Origin: Daejeonella rubra
Lineage (GTDB): Bacteria; Bacteroidota; Bacteroidia; Sphingobacteriales; Sphingobacteriaceae
NCBI RefSeq assembly: GCF_900103545.1
Contig: NZ_FNHH01000001.1
Location: 62,001-126,000 of the forward strand
Reading direction: 5' to 3'
Length of the DNA stretch: 64,000 nt
In this document: piece after piece, positions 23,655 to 32,748 of the stretch
Numbering within the stretch: position 1 is the first letter of the stretch
How the letters are laid out: every line of letters starts with the position of its first letter
Position numbers and translations under genes: made by a program
Notes under the pieces: model-generated
What the model saw: the letters and a program-made list of their open reading frames with translations, nothing else
The model's database searches: none
What the model was told of the DNA's origin: nothing

Positions 23655-25754
23655 ATGAAAAAGCCCCTCATTAGTTTTGTCGTTCTTTTGGGCATGAGCC
23701 TGATATTTCTAAGTTTTAAGGGATATTTTGCCGGGGATCAGGACTGGCCTGAATATCTGGGTGGAGCCGACAGGAATCATTATTCAAGCCTTACACAAAT
23801 AAATACCGGGAATGTTACAGCTCTGGAGCCTGTATGGGAATATCATACCGGGGATTCAGGGCAGGTTCAATGTAATCCGATCATTGTTGGAGGCCGGATG
23901 TTTGCCATAACAGCTTCCAACCATCTGTTTGCTCTTGACGCTGCCAGTGGCAGAGAACTTTGGCGTTTTGCTCCGGAAAAGAAAGGTCCCTCAAACGTGA
24001 ACAGGGGGATTGCCTATTGGGAAAAGGGTAAAGACAAGCGAATTCTCTTTGCTCACCTTACCTGGCTTTATGCCATAAACCCATCTACAGGCAAGCCGAT
24101 ACCTTCATTTGGTGAAGGGGGTAGGGTTAGTCTGAAAAGCGGATTAGGCGAAGATGCCGCTTCTGAATTTGTTTCATCAACTACGCCCGGAACCATTTAT
24201 GGTGATCTTATTGTAATGCCTATGCGTTTAGGTGAGGGAACTGGTTCTGCTCCGGGATATATTCAGGCATTCAATATCCGAACCGGCAAAATAGCCTGGG
24301 TGTTTAAAACCATTCCGCTTCCGGGTGAAAGGGGATATGAGACATGGCCAGCTGATGCCTATAAAAATCCTGCTATTGGTGCGGCCAACAATTGGGCAGG
24401 AATGGCGGTTGATCGTAAACGGGGTATCATTTATATTCCTACAGGATCAGCTTCTTTTGACTTTTACGGCGGGAACCGGAAGGGAGAAAATTTATACGCC
24501 AATTCCCTCCTTGCCTTAAATGCAAAGACAGGCGAGTATATCTGGCATTTTCAAACGGTACATCATGATATCTGGGATCGTGACCTTCCGGCTCCTCCAA
24601 ATCTGATCACCATTAAAAAGGATGGTAAAAGCATAGATGCGGTTGCTCAGGTAACCAAGTCAGGTCATGTTTTTGTATTTGACCGCGTGAATGGAACACC
24701 TTTGTTTCCGATCGATGAATTACCATTCCCGCAATCAACTCTTCCCGGCGAGGAGGCCTGGCCTACCCAGCCTGTTCCGCGCTTACCAAAACCATTTGCA
24801 AGACAAACGATAACAGAAAATGATATTACCCGTTTTTCTGCTAAAAGAGATTCTTTGCTGACCATTTACAGGAATGCTAATAAAGGAGCATTTCATCCCC
24901 TCGACTTTAAACAAACCATTATCTTTCCCGGTCCCGATGGTGCTGCAGAGTGGGGCGGAGCTGCAGTTGACAAAGATGGGATTATGTATGTTAATTCAAA
25001 TGAAATGGCCTGGCTCTTCAGCCTCAGTAAAAAAAGCATCCCGTCCGCTGTTGCAAGCACAGGCAAGTCATTATACCTGAATAATTGCCAGTCATGTCAT
25101 AAATCTGATTTTTCCGGAAATCCACAGAGCGGTTACCCCGCATTAGTGGGAATAAGAGAACGTCTTGGTCGCACAGTAACCAGCAATCTGATTAAAAGTG
25201 GAAAGGGTATGATGCCGGGATTCAGCCAGATCTCTGATCAGGAAAGGCAGGCCATCATATCCTATATATTTGGTGAAGAAAAAGATGAAATACTTCCTGT
25301 AGCAAAAGATGAGTATCCTGACGTTCCTTATCAGTTTAACGGGTATAATAAATTTCTGGATGAAAAGGGCTATCCGGCAATTACACCGCCATGGGGAACT
25401 CTAACCGCTATCAATCTGAATACCGGTCAGCATCTTTGGCAGATTCCTCTGGGAGAGCTCAAAGAATTAAGTAAAAAGGGTATTCCGGTTACCGGAACAG
25501 AAAATTATGGTGGTCCTCTGGTTACCGCCGGGGGACTTTTATTCATTGCCGCAACCAAGGATAATACCTTCCGTGCAATTGATAAAAAAACCGGAAAAAT
25601 ACTTTGGGAACACCCCTTACCTGCATCCGGTTTTGCCACACCTTCAACCTATCAATTGAATGGTAAACAATATATTGTTATAGCCTGTGGAGGAACCAAA
25701 CTGGGAATGTCAAAAGGAGATAGTTATGTTGCCTTTGCGCTGGGGAATTTATAA
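23655..25754 (+). CDS. PQQ-type quinoprotein dehydrogenase with inserted cytochrome c domain
   Basis: A 699-residue secreted protein with signal-anchor (ISFVVLLGMSLIFLSF). Beta-propeller blades carry tryptophan-docking-like repeats (GRELWRFAPE, GKIAWVFKT, GEYIWHFQTVHHDIWDRDLP, GKILWEHPLP). A cytochrome c domain with haem motif NCQSCHKSD and distal region KGMMPGFSQ is inserted at about 470-560, between blades. Membrane glucose dehydrogenases of this group use pyrroloquinoline quinone, but the substrate is not predictable. No PQQ biosynthesis gene is in the window. Confidence 0.88.
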   Translation: MKKPLISFVVLLGMSLIFLSFKGYFAGDQDWPEYLGGADRNHYSSLTQINTGNVTALEPVWEYHTGDSGQVQCNPIIVGGRMFAITASNHLFALDAASGRELWRFAPEKKGPSNVNRGIAYWEKGKDKRILFAHLTWLYAINPSTGKPIPSFGEGGRVSLKSGLGEDAASEFVSSTTPGTIYGDLIVMPMRLGEGTGSAPGYIQAFNIRTGKIAWVFKTIPLPGERGYETWPADAYKNPAIGAANNWAGMAVDRKRGIIYIPTGSASFDFYGGNRKGENLYANSLLALNAKTGEYIWHFQTVHHDIWDRDLPAPPNLITIKKDGKSIDAVAQVTKSGHVFVFDRVNGTPLFPIDELPFPQSTLPGEEAWPTQPVPRLPKPFARQTITENDITRFSAKRDSLLTIYRNANKGAFHPLDFKQTIIFPGPDGAAEWGGAAVDKDGIMYVNSNEMAWLFSLSKKSIPSAVASTGKSLYLNNCQSCHKSDFSGNPQSGYPALVGIRERLGRTVTSNLIKSGKGMMPGFSQISDQERQAIISYIFGEEKDEILPVAKDEYPDVPYQFNGYNKFLDEKGYPAITPPWGTLTAINLNTGQHLWQIPLGELKELSKKGIPVTGTENYGGPLVTAGGLLFIAATKDNTFRAIDKKTGKILWEHPLPASGFATPSTYQLNGKQYIVIACGGTKLGMSKGDSYVAFALGNL

Positions 25755-25827
25755 TTGGATTTTGTGCTGAATATCGACTCTTAATCTAAACCTGCAACAT
25801 ATTTACATCTCTCAAATGATAGCTAAT

Positions 25828-26559
25828 TCAGGAACGAAGCAGCTTTCTTTTCAGGTAATAAAAACGGTATCGGATATTGTCATAGATCAAGGCAACGATC
25901 AGAAATCCGGAAGCAATAAGTAATGACTTGATGCCGAATGAATTATAGGAAAATCCTCCCAGAATACATCCTGAAAAGAAAAATATGATGATGATCATCC
26001 TCAATTTGATACTTCGGTAAAGCTTTTTAAGGTCTTCTGCCTGTCGGTAAAAAAATAATTGAGACAGCTCAATTCCTAAATCGGTAAATAAACCCGTCAG
26101 GTGAGTTGTTCTGACTATTGAATTTGACACATTGGTAACCAGTGCATTTTGTAGACCCATAGCAAATAATAACAAAAAGGCTATAAATTCGTGATTCAAA
26201 CCTGCATCAAGCCAATGAAAACCCCAGATCCCAACAAAGCCAAGAATTATGATCTCCAAACCCATTGGCACCGTATGGGCTATTAATGGATTTTTTTTTG
26301 AACCAAGTTCGATCAGAAGACTAGAAATGAACGCTCCGGATAAAAATGCCAGAATATAGAATAAAAAGGCTGTGGCATTCAGGTACCGGTTATTGACTAT
26401 TTCCTCTGCAAAAAATGCAAAGTGACCGGTAACATTTGTAGTTAGTGTTTGTATTGAAAGCACACCGATGATATTAACTATACCAGCAGTCAATGAAAGT
26501 ATAGCAGCTAAACGGCGATTATGAATGAAGGTTCTCCCTTTGCCTTTATGGCGGAACAT
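25828..26559 (-). CDS. YoaK/DUF1275 family membrane protein
   Basis: A 243-residue protein with about six to seven membrane segments. It shows the family hallmarks TAGIVNIIGVLSIQTLTTNVTG and LGLQN-like FAMGLQNALVTNVSNS, followed by TTHLTGLFTDLG. Function of the family is unknown. It is transcribed alone, convergent with the quinoprotein gene. Confidence 0.85.
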   Translation of the reverse strand: MFRHKGKGRTFIHNRRLAAILSLTAGIVNIIGVLSIQTLTTNVTGHFAFFAEEIVNNRYLNATAFLFYILAFLSGAFISSLLIELGSKKNPLIAHTVPMGLEIIILGFVGIWGFHWLDAGLNHEFIAFLLLFAMGLQNALVTNVSNSIVRTTHLTGLFTDLGIELSQLFFYRQAEDLKKLYRSIKLRMIIIIFFFSGCILGGFSYNSFGIKSLLIASGFLIVALIYDNIRYRFYYLKRKLLRS

Positions 26560-27014
26560 ATCTGTTTTTTCCTAAAATTACGATATTTTGATGGTTTACG
26601 TATAGGAAATGCCCTTCAAATCATTTTTTCATTTAAGTTTTAAGCTTTATCTTTGTATAAATAACCCATTCCCGCAAATGAGTCTGTTTAGATCTGATTA
26701 TTTTCATAGTATTAAATGCCTTGCTATAAGTATGCAGCTTGCATTTCTATGCTCCAATAACAGATGCCGGATTGATTCATCCATTGGGTATTCTTTCCAG
26801 TCAAATAGTAAGGACTTTATTAATTAAGCCCCTCCTTTAAATAACAGGTTGGGGCCTTCCGGTCGAACATTTTCTATTTCTTTCTATTTAATCTCAATTA
26901 TTCAGATCTCCTGCATTAGTTAAGCTTGTGAATTTCAGCGCAAGTTCATTTCTAAAAAGGGATCAGTTTGGTTTGTCAGATTAACTCATTCATCAATAAA
27001 TTATTCAAAAAATC
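26560..27014. other. Intergenic region with a possible short transcript
   Basis: About 455 bp. It holds a perfect -7 word TATCTTTG at 26648-26655 with TTTT 19 nt upstream, then a 49-codon reading frame (26678-26827), then an imperfect GC hairpin (about 26826-26857) without a T-run. Either a tiny gene, a small RNA, or nothing. The rest shows no recognisable feature. Confidence 0.35.
26678..26827 (+). CDS. Possible 49-residue small ORF (unrecognised)
   Basis: ATG at 26678 begins MSLFRSDYFHSIKCLAISM and ends SNSKDFIN. There is no recognisable family, and the composition (three cysteines, many serines) is unlike a confident protein. It is listed because a perfect -7 element lies 22 nt upstream. 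There is no clear ribosome-binding site. It may be a spurious frame inside a small RNA. Confidence 0.2.
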   Translation: MSLFRSDYFHSIKCLAISMQLAFLCSNNRCRIDSSIGYSFQSNSKDFIN

Positions 27015-27407
27015 ATGAAAATCGCACAATTAATCTTGTCAAAAACAGATTTTGAACTGTTAAAAAGCCATCTTAAACTAAGTACCAACCTCTCTGAGTT
27101 TAATAAGAAGAAACTAATTCTTGAACTAAAAACAGCCCGGGTGCTGAACTCTGCAGAAATGCCTGATGATGTAGTTTCCGAAAATTCAAAGGTGCAGATC
27201 AAGGATGTAGCAAGTGGACAAACATTCGATTTTATATTGGTAGCGCATCAGAAAGCAGATCCAAAAATGAATAAGATCTCAGTCCTTGCACCAATTGGTA
27301 TTGCTTTGCTCGGTTATCGCCCCGGCATTGAGGTCGATTGGGAGATGCCGAATGGGCTTAGGACTTTCAGAATAGTATCAGTAGAAAGAATGCCGGTAAA
27401 TCATTGA
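27015..27407 (+). CDS. GreA/GreB C-terminal-domain protein, Rnk-like
   Basis: A 130-residue protein. A short N-terminal helical part (SKTDFELLKSHLKL ... FNKKKLILELKTARVL) precedes a GreA/B-type C-terminal FKBP-like fold (SKVQIKDVASGQTFDFILVA, ISVLAPIGIALLGYRPGIEVDWEMP). The short N-terminus, without the long coiled coil of GreA, resembles Rnk. Rnk binds RNA polymerase without cleaving transcripts. Transcribed alone. Confidence 0.82.
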   Translation: MKIAQLILSKTDFELLKSHLKLSTNLSEFNKKKLILELKTARVLNSAEMPDDVVSENSKVQIKDVASGQTFDFILVAHQKADPKMNKISVLAPIGIALLGYRPGIEVDWEMPNGLRTFRIVSVERMPVNH

Positions 27408-27531
27408 GTTAATGGTGATCAGTTTCATCTCATCTCATGTTAATTGCCTGATGTCTGAGGTGAATGCGCTATTTCAACTACATATTGGCTAAAATTCTAT
27501 CTTTAACTATTATTTGAATCTATAAATACAA

Positions 27532-28824
27532 ATGGAGATAGGAACTTCACAGTTTTCTGATTTTAACTTAGACCACCTCATCGGACTGGCAACCAGCATT
27601 GGTATTGGCTTTCTGATTGGGATGGAGCGGCAGTTTTCAAAAGAAGCTGTAGAACATCAGGAGCAGTTTGCAGGTATCCGCACGTTTACCATGGTGTCTA
27701 TGTTCGGATTTATATCAGCGCTGCTATCTACATTGATGGGCGAATGGGTATTCGGATTAACACTGGTCTGCGTTTTTGCATTTGTAATTGTGTCCTATTT
27801 GCATTTATCAAAAACCCCGGGAAATAAGGGGGCAACTTCTGAGTTTGCCCTCATAATCACGTTCACATTGGGGGCGATGGTTTTCATGAAGCTCATACTC
27901 TTTGCCTTGATTATCATGGTGGTTATGTTAATGCTTCTTGCATTCAAACCAACGCTGCACCTTTTCGTGGAGAAATTAAAACGTCAGGAATTATTGGCGA
28001 TCATTCTTTTTGTGGTGATGTCAGCATTGGTGATCCCATTTCTTCCGAATGATAATTTCGGTCCCTATGACCTTTGGAATCTGAAAGAGATCTGGCAAAT
28101 GGTTGTTCTGGTTTCCGGAACAAGTTTGGTTGGCTATATGATCGCAAAATTTATGGGGCAAAAGGGAACAATGCTTGCAGGGATTGTCGGAGGACTGGTT
28201 TCCAGTACTTCCGTGGCACTTGCCTTCTCCCGAAAAAGTATGGAGACCAAGTCAATAGCTGCTTCTTTTTTTTATGCGATTGGTGTGATCAGCGCTTGTA
28301 CCATCATGTTTCCACGGATTCTTTTTGAGGTTTATGTGGTCAATGCTGAACTAGCCAAACAACTATGGATTCCGGTTCTATTGATCTCCGCTGCCGGTTT
28401 TGGTTCAGCTGCCCTGATCTACAGATTCAAAAAGGGAAAACCCGGATCAAATGGTATAATTTTAAAGAACCCATTGGACTTTTCTACCGCTATCAAATTC
28501 GCATTCCTGTATGCTGCTGTGCAATGGCTGGTAAAATATAGCAGTGTGCATTTTGGGGATAGCGGTACCTATATTGCAGGAGCTATTTCGGGAATTACCG
28601 ATGTAGATGCGATCACCTTATCAATGGCGAAGATTTCCAAAGCCGGTGGTGATGCAAACCTGGCCATAAATACCATCTTAATCGCTGCTTTGTCCAATAC
28701 CCTGGTGAAATTTATGATCATATCTGCTTTGGGAAGTATTGAACTACGCAAAACCGCATTTTTTGGATTTCTTGCCATGTTCCTAACTGGCTTAGCCTAT
28801 TTTTTGATCAGTTCTGTTTTTTAG
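27532..28824 (+). CDS. MgtC/SapB family (DUF4010) membrane protein
   Basis: A 430-residue polytopic membrane protein. The N-terminal MgtC domain (about 10-150) has IGIGFLIGMERQF and FAGIRTFTMVSMFG. A C-terminal DUF4010-like part with several more helices contains GGLVSSTSVALAFSRKS and ISGITDVDAITLSMA. Family members are linked to growth at low magnesium, but the biochemical activity is unsettled. Confidence 0.88.
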   Translation: MEIGTSQFSDFNLDHLIGLATSIGIGFLIGMERQFSKEAVEHQEQFAGIRTFTMVSMFGFISALLSTLMGEWVFGLTLVCVFAFVIVSYLHLSKTPGNKGATSEFALIITFTLGAMVFMKLILFALIIMVVMLMLLAFKPTLHLFVEKLKRQELLAIILFVVMSALVIPFLPNDNFGPYDLWNLKEIWQMVVLVSGTSLVGYMIAKFMGQKGTMLAGIVGGLVSSTSVALAFSRKSMETKSIAASFFYAIGVISACTIMFPRILFEVYVVNAELAKQLWIPVLLISAAGFGSAALIYRFKKGKPGSNGIILKNPLDFSTAIKFAFLYAAVQWLVKYSSVHFGDSGTYIAGAISGITDVDAITLSMAKISKAGGDANLAINTILIAALSNTLVKFMIISALGSIELRKTAFFGFLAMFLTGLAYFLISSVF

Positions 28825-29236
28825 CTGATATTCTCAAGTGAGCTTTTCTACGCATAAATATTTTTAAGTCTATCTTGATTTGATTATTATTAATTTGACT
28901 ATAATTTTTTTACTGCCTTTAATAATAAAGCAATGGTCTAACCTAATCACAAAGGACTGATAATAAGCTTTGGCCTCAGCACTAAACCTCCGTTAACTTT
29001 TTTTCCTCCGCCCAAGGCGGATGGTGCGGAATGCACTAACCTAGCCCTAGCTTTAACTTTAAAAGCATCAGGTGCAGCGGCGGCATTTTGTTTCTTTTCT
29101 GCTGCAGGAAAAGAAAAAAGAAAATATTGAGAATTATGAATGTAGTAAGTGAAGCTTATTATTTAATTTCCCCGGACACTATTGATTTACCACTCATATT
29201 TATTAATTTGCTTACCATAAAATCAATCTAATTACC
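28825..29236. other. Intergenic region with small hairpins
   Basis: About 410 bp without a gene. It contains a short dyad CCTCCGCCCAAGGCGGATGG (about 29005-29025) and a longer hairpin at 29091-29116, TTTCTTTTCTGC pairing with GCAGGAAAAGAAA with one bulge. Both look like dispersed intergenic repeats rather than terminators, since no T-run follows. Confidence 0.5.
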
Positions 29237-29812
29237 ATGAAAAAAATTGTTCTGACACTCGTATTTCTCAGCGGTTTTGTGTTCCTCGCATTAGCACAAA
29301 TCCCTCCAATGACACTCTCCACAACAGCATTTGCTGATGGAACCATTATACCCATAAAATTTAGTCAGGCAGCACCCGGTGCCGCTCCCGGAGAAGGAAC
29401 TTCTCCGGCCTTAACCTGGACCAATGCACCTGAAGGAACCAAGAGCTTTTTACTTCATATGCATGATCTGGATTTTGTGCGTAATAAAACGACAGATGAT
29501 CAGGTACACTGGTTGGTATGGAATATCCCGGCAAATGCTACAGGCCTTCCTGAGGGACTCTCAAGAGGACCCAGATTGCCTGATGGAAGCTACCAGATCA
29601 GCGTAACCGGACCGGTTTACCGTGGTCCCGGTGCTGCTGCAAATGGTCCCCTGCATCATTATATGTTTGAGATCTTAGCCCTGGATATCACATTGGATTT
29701 TCCGGCAGTTAATAATGATCCCTTTGAAACAAGAGCCAAAGTAATGCAGACTATTCAGGGGCATATCCTTGGGAAAGCAGTTTATGGCGGTTTGTTCAAA
29801 AGACCTCAGTAA
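29237..29812 (+). CDS. YbhB/YbcL-type Raf-kinase-inhibitor-like (PEBP) protein, secreted
   Basis: A 191-residue protein with signal peptide (LTLVFLSGFVFLALAQ) and the bacterial PEBP signatures SPALTWTNAPEGTKSF, HMHDLD, HWLVWNIPANATGLPEG and the ligand-pocket segment GPLHHYMFEILALD. Family function in bacteria is poorly defined. Not obviously in an operon; the next gene has its own promoter-like elements. Confidence 0.9.
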   Translation: MKKIVLTLVFLSGFVFLALAQIPPMTLSTTAFADGTIIPIKFSQAAPGAAPGEGTSPALTWTNAPEGTKSFLLHMHDLDFVRNKTTDDQVHWLVWNIPANATGLPEGLSRGPRLPDGSYQISVTGPVYRGPGAAANGPLHHYMFEILALDITLDFPAVNNDPFETRAKVMQTIQGHILGKAVYGGLFKRPQ

Positions 29813-29866
29813 ACACCCTGCTTTACAATCTTGATGCAGATCAATGCTTTTTTTTATCCTGCATCA

Positions 29867-29897
29867 TTTTTATCCGCTTTCTGGGGAGGTACCTTTG
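29867..29897 (+). promoter_or_regulatory. Promoter of the DODA-like gene (TTTT-N19-TACCTTTG)
   Basis: A perfect -7 word TACCTTTG (29890-29897) with a 3-of-4 -33 word 19 nt upstream, followed by an AGGAGG ribosome-binding site (29914-29919) and ATG at 29925. Confidence 0.5.
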
Positions 29898-29924
29898 TGT
29901 AAACTAAATACAGAGGAGGATATC

Positions 29925-30758
29925 ATGACAGGGTTAAGCGGATTTAAACAATTCTCACAGGAATTAAAGGATGATGGTTACCTGATGCCCGTACTTTTTG
30001 TGGGCCATGGCTCACCCATGAATGGTATTGAGGACAATGAATTCTCGCGTCGCTGGTCACAGATCGCAAAGGAAATTCCTGAACCTAAGGCCGTGATCGT
30101 GGTCTCTGCCCATTGGCTTAGTAATGGGACAAAGATCACTGCCATGGATTTTCCGAAAACGATCCATGATTTTGGCGGTTTCCCACAGGCATTGTTTGAT
30201 GTTAAATACCCCGCACCGGGAAGTCAGATGGTGGCAAATGAAACAGCATCCCTCTTACATTCTGTTCATGCAGAGCTCGATCATGACTGGGGATTAGACC
30301 ATGGAGCATGGACCGTCGTAAGGCACATGTATCCAAAAGCGAATATTCCGGTCCTGCAATTAAGTATCGATTATAATAAAGGCCCGCAATTTCATTATGA
30401 CCTGGCCAAAGAACTCTATTCTCTTCGTAAAAAGGGCGTTTTAATTTTGGGAAGCGGTAATATGGTCCATAATTTAAGAATGGTGGCATGGGACCGTCTC
30501 AGTGAGCCTGAATACGGCTTCGACTGGGCACATGAATTAAACCTTAAGTTTAAGAAACTGATTGAAAACGGCGACCATCAGGCCCTGATCAATTACCATC
30601 AGATCAGTCCTGATATTGCCTTAGCCATACCAACCGCAGAGCACTATTTGCCCCTGATCTACAGCCTGGGACTTCAGTCAAAAAATGAAGAGATCTCATT
30701 CTTTAATGATAAGGCTGTAGGAGGTTCATTGACGATGACCTCGGTGAAGTTTGGATAA
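29925..30758 (+). CDS. ygiD: 4,5-DOPA-extradiol-dioxygenase-like protein (YgiD family)
   Basis: A 277-residue class III extradiol dioxygenase (LigB fold). Metal-site regions are VLFVGHGSPMN, VVSAHWLSNG, DHDWGLDHGAWTVVRHMYP and PTAEHYLPLI. YgiD-type enzymes open catechol rings such as L-DOPA in vitro; the physiological substrate is uncertain. The start at 29925 is chosen because AGGAGG sits 5 nt upstream and the family begins about here; a longer in-frame version reads through the promoter. Confidence 0.88.
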   Translation: MTGLSGFKQFSQELKDDGYLMPVLFVGHGSPMNGIEDNEFSRRWSQIAKEIPEPKAVIVVSAHWLSNGTKITAMDFPKTIHDFGGFPQALFDVKYPAPGSQMVANETASLLHSVHAELDHDWGLDHGAWTVVRHMYPKANIPVLQLSIDYNKGPQFHYDLAKELYSLRKKGVLILGSGNMVHNLRMVAWDRLSEPEYGFDWAHELNLKFKKLIENGDHQALINYHQISPDIALAIPTAEHYLPLIYSLGLQSKNEEISFFNDKAVGGSLTMTSVKFG

Positions 30759-30784
30759 AGGCATTATAATTTAATTAGGAAAGT

Positions 30785-30913
30785 ACCACCCCCTTTTATT
30801 CCCCAGCGGTGGATACTGGGTGGCTAAGAAAATTTTGTTATAAACTAACATCTCAGCATTAAACTGCAATTTCCTTATCCGTCATGCTGTCCACCGCTGG
30901 GTAGAGGGGTGGT
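30785..30913. repeat. Imperfect long inverted repeat between ygiD-like gene and fucP
   Basis: Left arm 30785-30813 (ACCACCCCC ... CCAGCGGTGGA) pairs with right arm 30890-30913 (TCCACCGCTGGG ... GGGGTGGT) across a 76-bp AT-rich loop. No coding capacity is seen. It resembles non-autonomous intergenic elements of Bacteroidota more than a terminator. The remaining sequence up to fucP at 31164 shows nothing else. Confidence 0.7.
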
Positions 30914-31163
30914 TTTTGACATTTAAATAATCCCAAACTGACTCATGGATCAAAATAGGAATAGCCGTGCAATTTCATATAGAAATCTGTAAGAATTACT
31001 CCTTAAATCAGATATCTTTGCTCATTAAAATCTCTTTTAAATAAAACATTCTGAATTAGTATTATTGTAAGGTAATCCTCAAACCATTTTAGTTTTTTTC
31101 TGCTTTTAAGGATTAAAACAGGAGGGGGAGGACTTTATAAGAAATTTGCTATTTCAGGATCAT

Positions 31164-32420
31164 ATGGCCAAAAATAAGTACTTTTTCCCTTTCATCATGG
31201 TCACCTCCCTATTTTTTATGTGGGGATTCGTGCATAACCTTGATCCTATTCTGATCCCTCACCTAAAAAGGTCATTCAGTTTAAATAATCTGCAATCTTC
31301 ACTGGTTGATTCTTCTGTATTTATTGCCTACCTGCTGATGGCTATCCCGGCAGGTATTCTGGTGAAGAATTATGGATATAAATCAGGAATTATTACGGGT
31401 TTATTATTATTTGCTTTGGGCTCATTTTTGTTTATTCCGGCTGCTGATACCGGGCAATATCTATTCTTTTTAGGTGCTTTGTTCATCATTGCCTGTGGGT
31501 TGACCATTTTGGAAACCGTAGCGAATCCCTATGTTTCACTTTTGGGAGATCCGGCAACTGCAACCAGGCGATTAAACTTTGCTCAGTCCTTCAACGGACT
31601 AGCAGCTACCATGGCGCCTATCATTGGAGCCAGAATTATTCTGACAGAAGGTTCTACGGATGAAGAGCTGAGTGCAATGACAGAAAGTGCCAGACAACTT
31701 TCTCTTGCAGCGGAAGCATCCAGTGTGAAAACTCCCTACCTTATCCTTGGCAGCCTGATCCTGGCCATAGCTATCATTTTCTATATTATTCGTCTGCCTG
31801 AAATTGAGCAGAATGAAGAAGAAGGAGAAAGTAAGAATGTGTTTCATGCCTTACGCCACAAGCATCTCAGCTGGGCTGTAGCAGCCCAGTTTTTTTATGT
31901 AGGAGCTCAGGTCTGTATCTTCAGTTTCTTTATTTTGTACGCTGTGGAGGTTGCTCAGATCGATAAAGTTGTTGCCGCAGATTATTTAGGATGGGGATGC
32001 GGATTAGCCTTCATGATAGGCAGGTTTATCGGTGTATTTTTCATGAGATTCATTCAATCTGAACGCCTGCTGGCAATTTATTCGGTTTTATGCATACTTT
32101 TATGTCTCCCGGCTATCTTTATGCAGGGACACATAGCCATTTATTCGGTTATTGGGATCGCATTTTTTATGTCGATCATGTTCCCAACCATCTTTTCACT
32201 GGGTATTAAAGGCCTTGGAAAGGATACTGAATATGGCAGCAGTTTAATTGTGATGGCCATAGTTGGCGGAGCTGTTTTGCCATTAATTTTCGGATACATT
32301 GCTGATCTGACCGGTAGTCTGCAATTTGGCCATATTGTTAGTTTGATTTGCTTTGTTGTGATCCTTGCATTTGCATTAAAAGGCCATAAAATAGTGAAAA
32401 ACGAAATTTTCAATGGATAG
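31164..32420 (+). CDS. fucP: L-fucose:H+ symporter (FucP-type MFS permease)
   Basis: A 418-residue transporter with about 12 membrane helices. FucP-family signatures include FFPFIMVTSLFFMWGFVHNLDPIL at the start of helix 1, FLGALFIIACGLTILETVANPYV, and FFYVGAQVCIFSFFI in the second half. The ATG at 31164 (MAKNKYFFPF) is preferred to an upstream TTG. It heads a cluster encoding every step of the oxidative L-fucose pathway, and overlaps the mutarotase gene by 8 bp. Uptake of fucose rather than another 6-deoxysugar is inferred from the cluster. Confidence 0.92.
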   Translation: MAKNKYFFPFIMVTSLFFMWGFVHNLDPILIPHLKRSFSLNNLQSSLVDSSVFIAYLLMAIPAGILVKNYGYKSGIITGLLLFALGSFLFIPAADTGQYLFFLGALFIIACGLTILETVANPYVSLLGDPATATRRLNFAQSFNGLAATMAPIIGARIILTEGSTDEELSAMTESARQLSLAAEASSVKTPYLILGSLILAIAIIFYIIRLPEIEQNEEEGESKNVFHALRHKHLSWAVAAQFFYVGAQVCIFSFFILYAVEVAQIDKVVAADYLGWGCGLAFMIGRFIGVFFMRFIQSERLLAIYSVLCILLCLPAIFMQGHIAIYSVIGIAFFMSIMFPTIFSLGIKGLGKDTEYGSSLIVMAIVGGAVLPLIFGYIADLTGSLQFGHIVSLICFVVILAFALKGHKIVKNEIFNG

Positions 32421-32742
32421 ATATTGCTTAACCTTAGACCTTAAGGATGATCCTGCACTGATCGCAGAATACGAGACCCTGCATCAGGAAGTTTGGTCAG
32501 AGATCATTGAGAGTATCCGTAGCTCAGGAATAGAAAATATGCAGATCTATCGTTTTTCAAACAGGCTTTTTATGATCATGGAGGTCAATGAAGAATTTAG
32601 TTTTGATAAAAAAGGAGCAGCTGATGCCGGAAATGCAAAGGTTCAGGAATGGGAAGAACTGATGTGGAAATATCAGCAGGCCATTCCCGGAGTAAAAGCG
32701 GGTGAAAAGTGGGTATTGATGAATAAAATATTTGAATTATAA
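32413..32742 (+). CDS. L-fucose/L-rhamnose mutarotase (RhaM-like)
   Basis: A 109-residue protein of the RhaM fold: MDRYCLTLDLKDDPALIAEY, YETLHQEVWSEI with the catalytic-region histidine, MQIYRFSNRLFMIMEV, and the C-terminal GEKWVLMNKIFEL. It interconverts the anomers of the incoming 6-deoxyhexose. It overlaps the end of fucP by 8 bp and lies 6 bp before the dehydratase gene, indicating one operon. Substrate fucose is inferred from context; the family was first described for rhamnose. Confidence 0.88.
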   Translation: MDRYCLTLDLKDDPALIAEYETLHQEVWSEIIESIRSSGIENMQIYRFSNRLFMIMEVNEEFSFDKKGAADAGNAKVQEWEELMWKYQQAIPGVKAGEKWVLMNKIFEL

Positions 32743-32748
32743 ATTACA

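Noticed and set aside
27415..27428. GTGAT-CAGT-TTCAT upstream of the MgtC-like gene as a sixth FNR box
   Set aside because: Only 7 of 10 bases match, no -7 element lies at the expected distance, and the gene has no clear link to oxygen.
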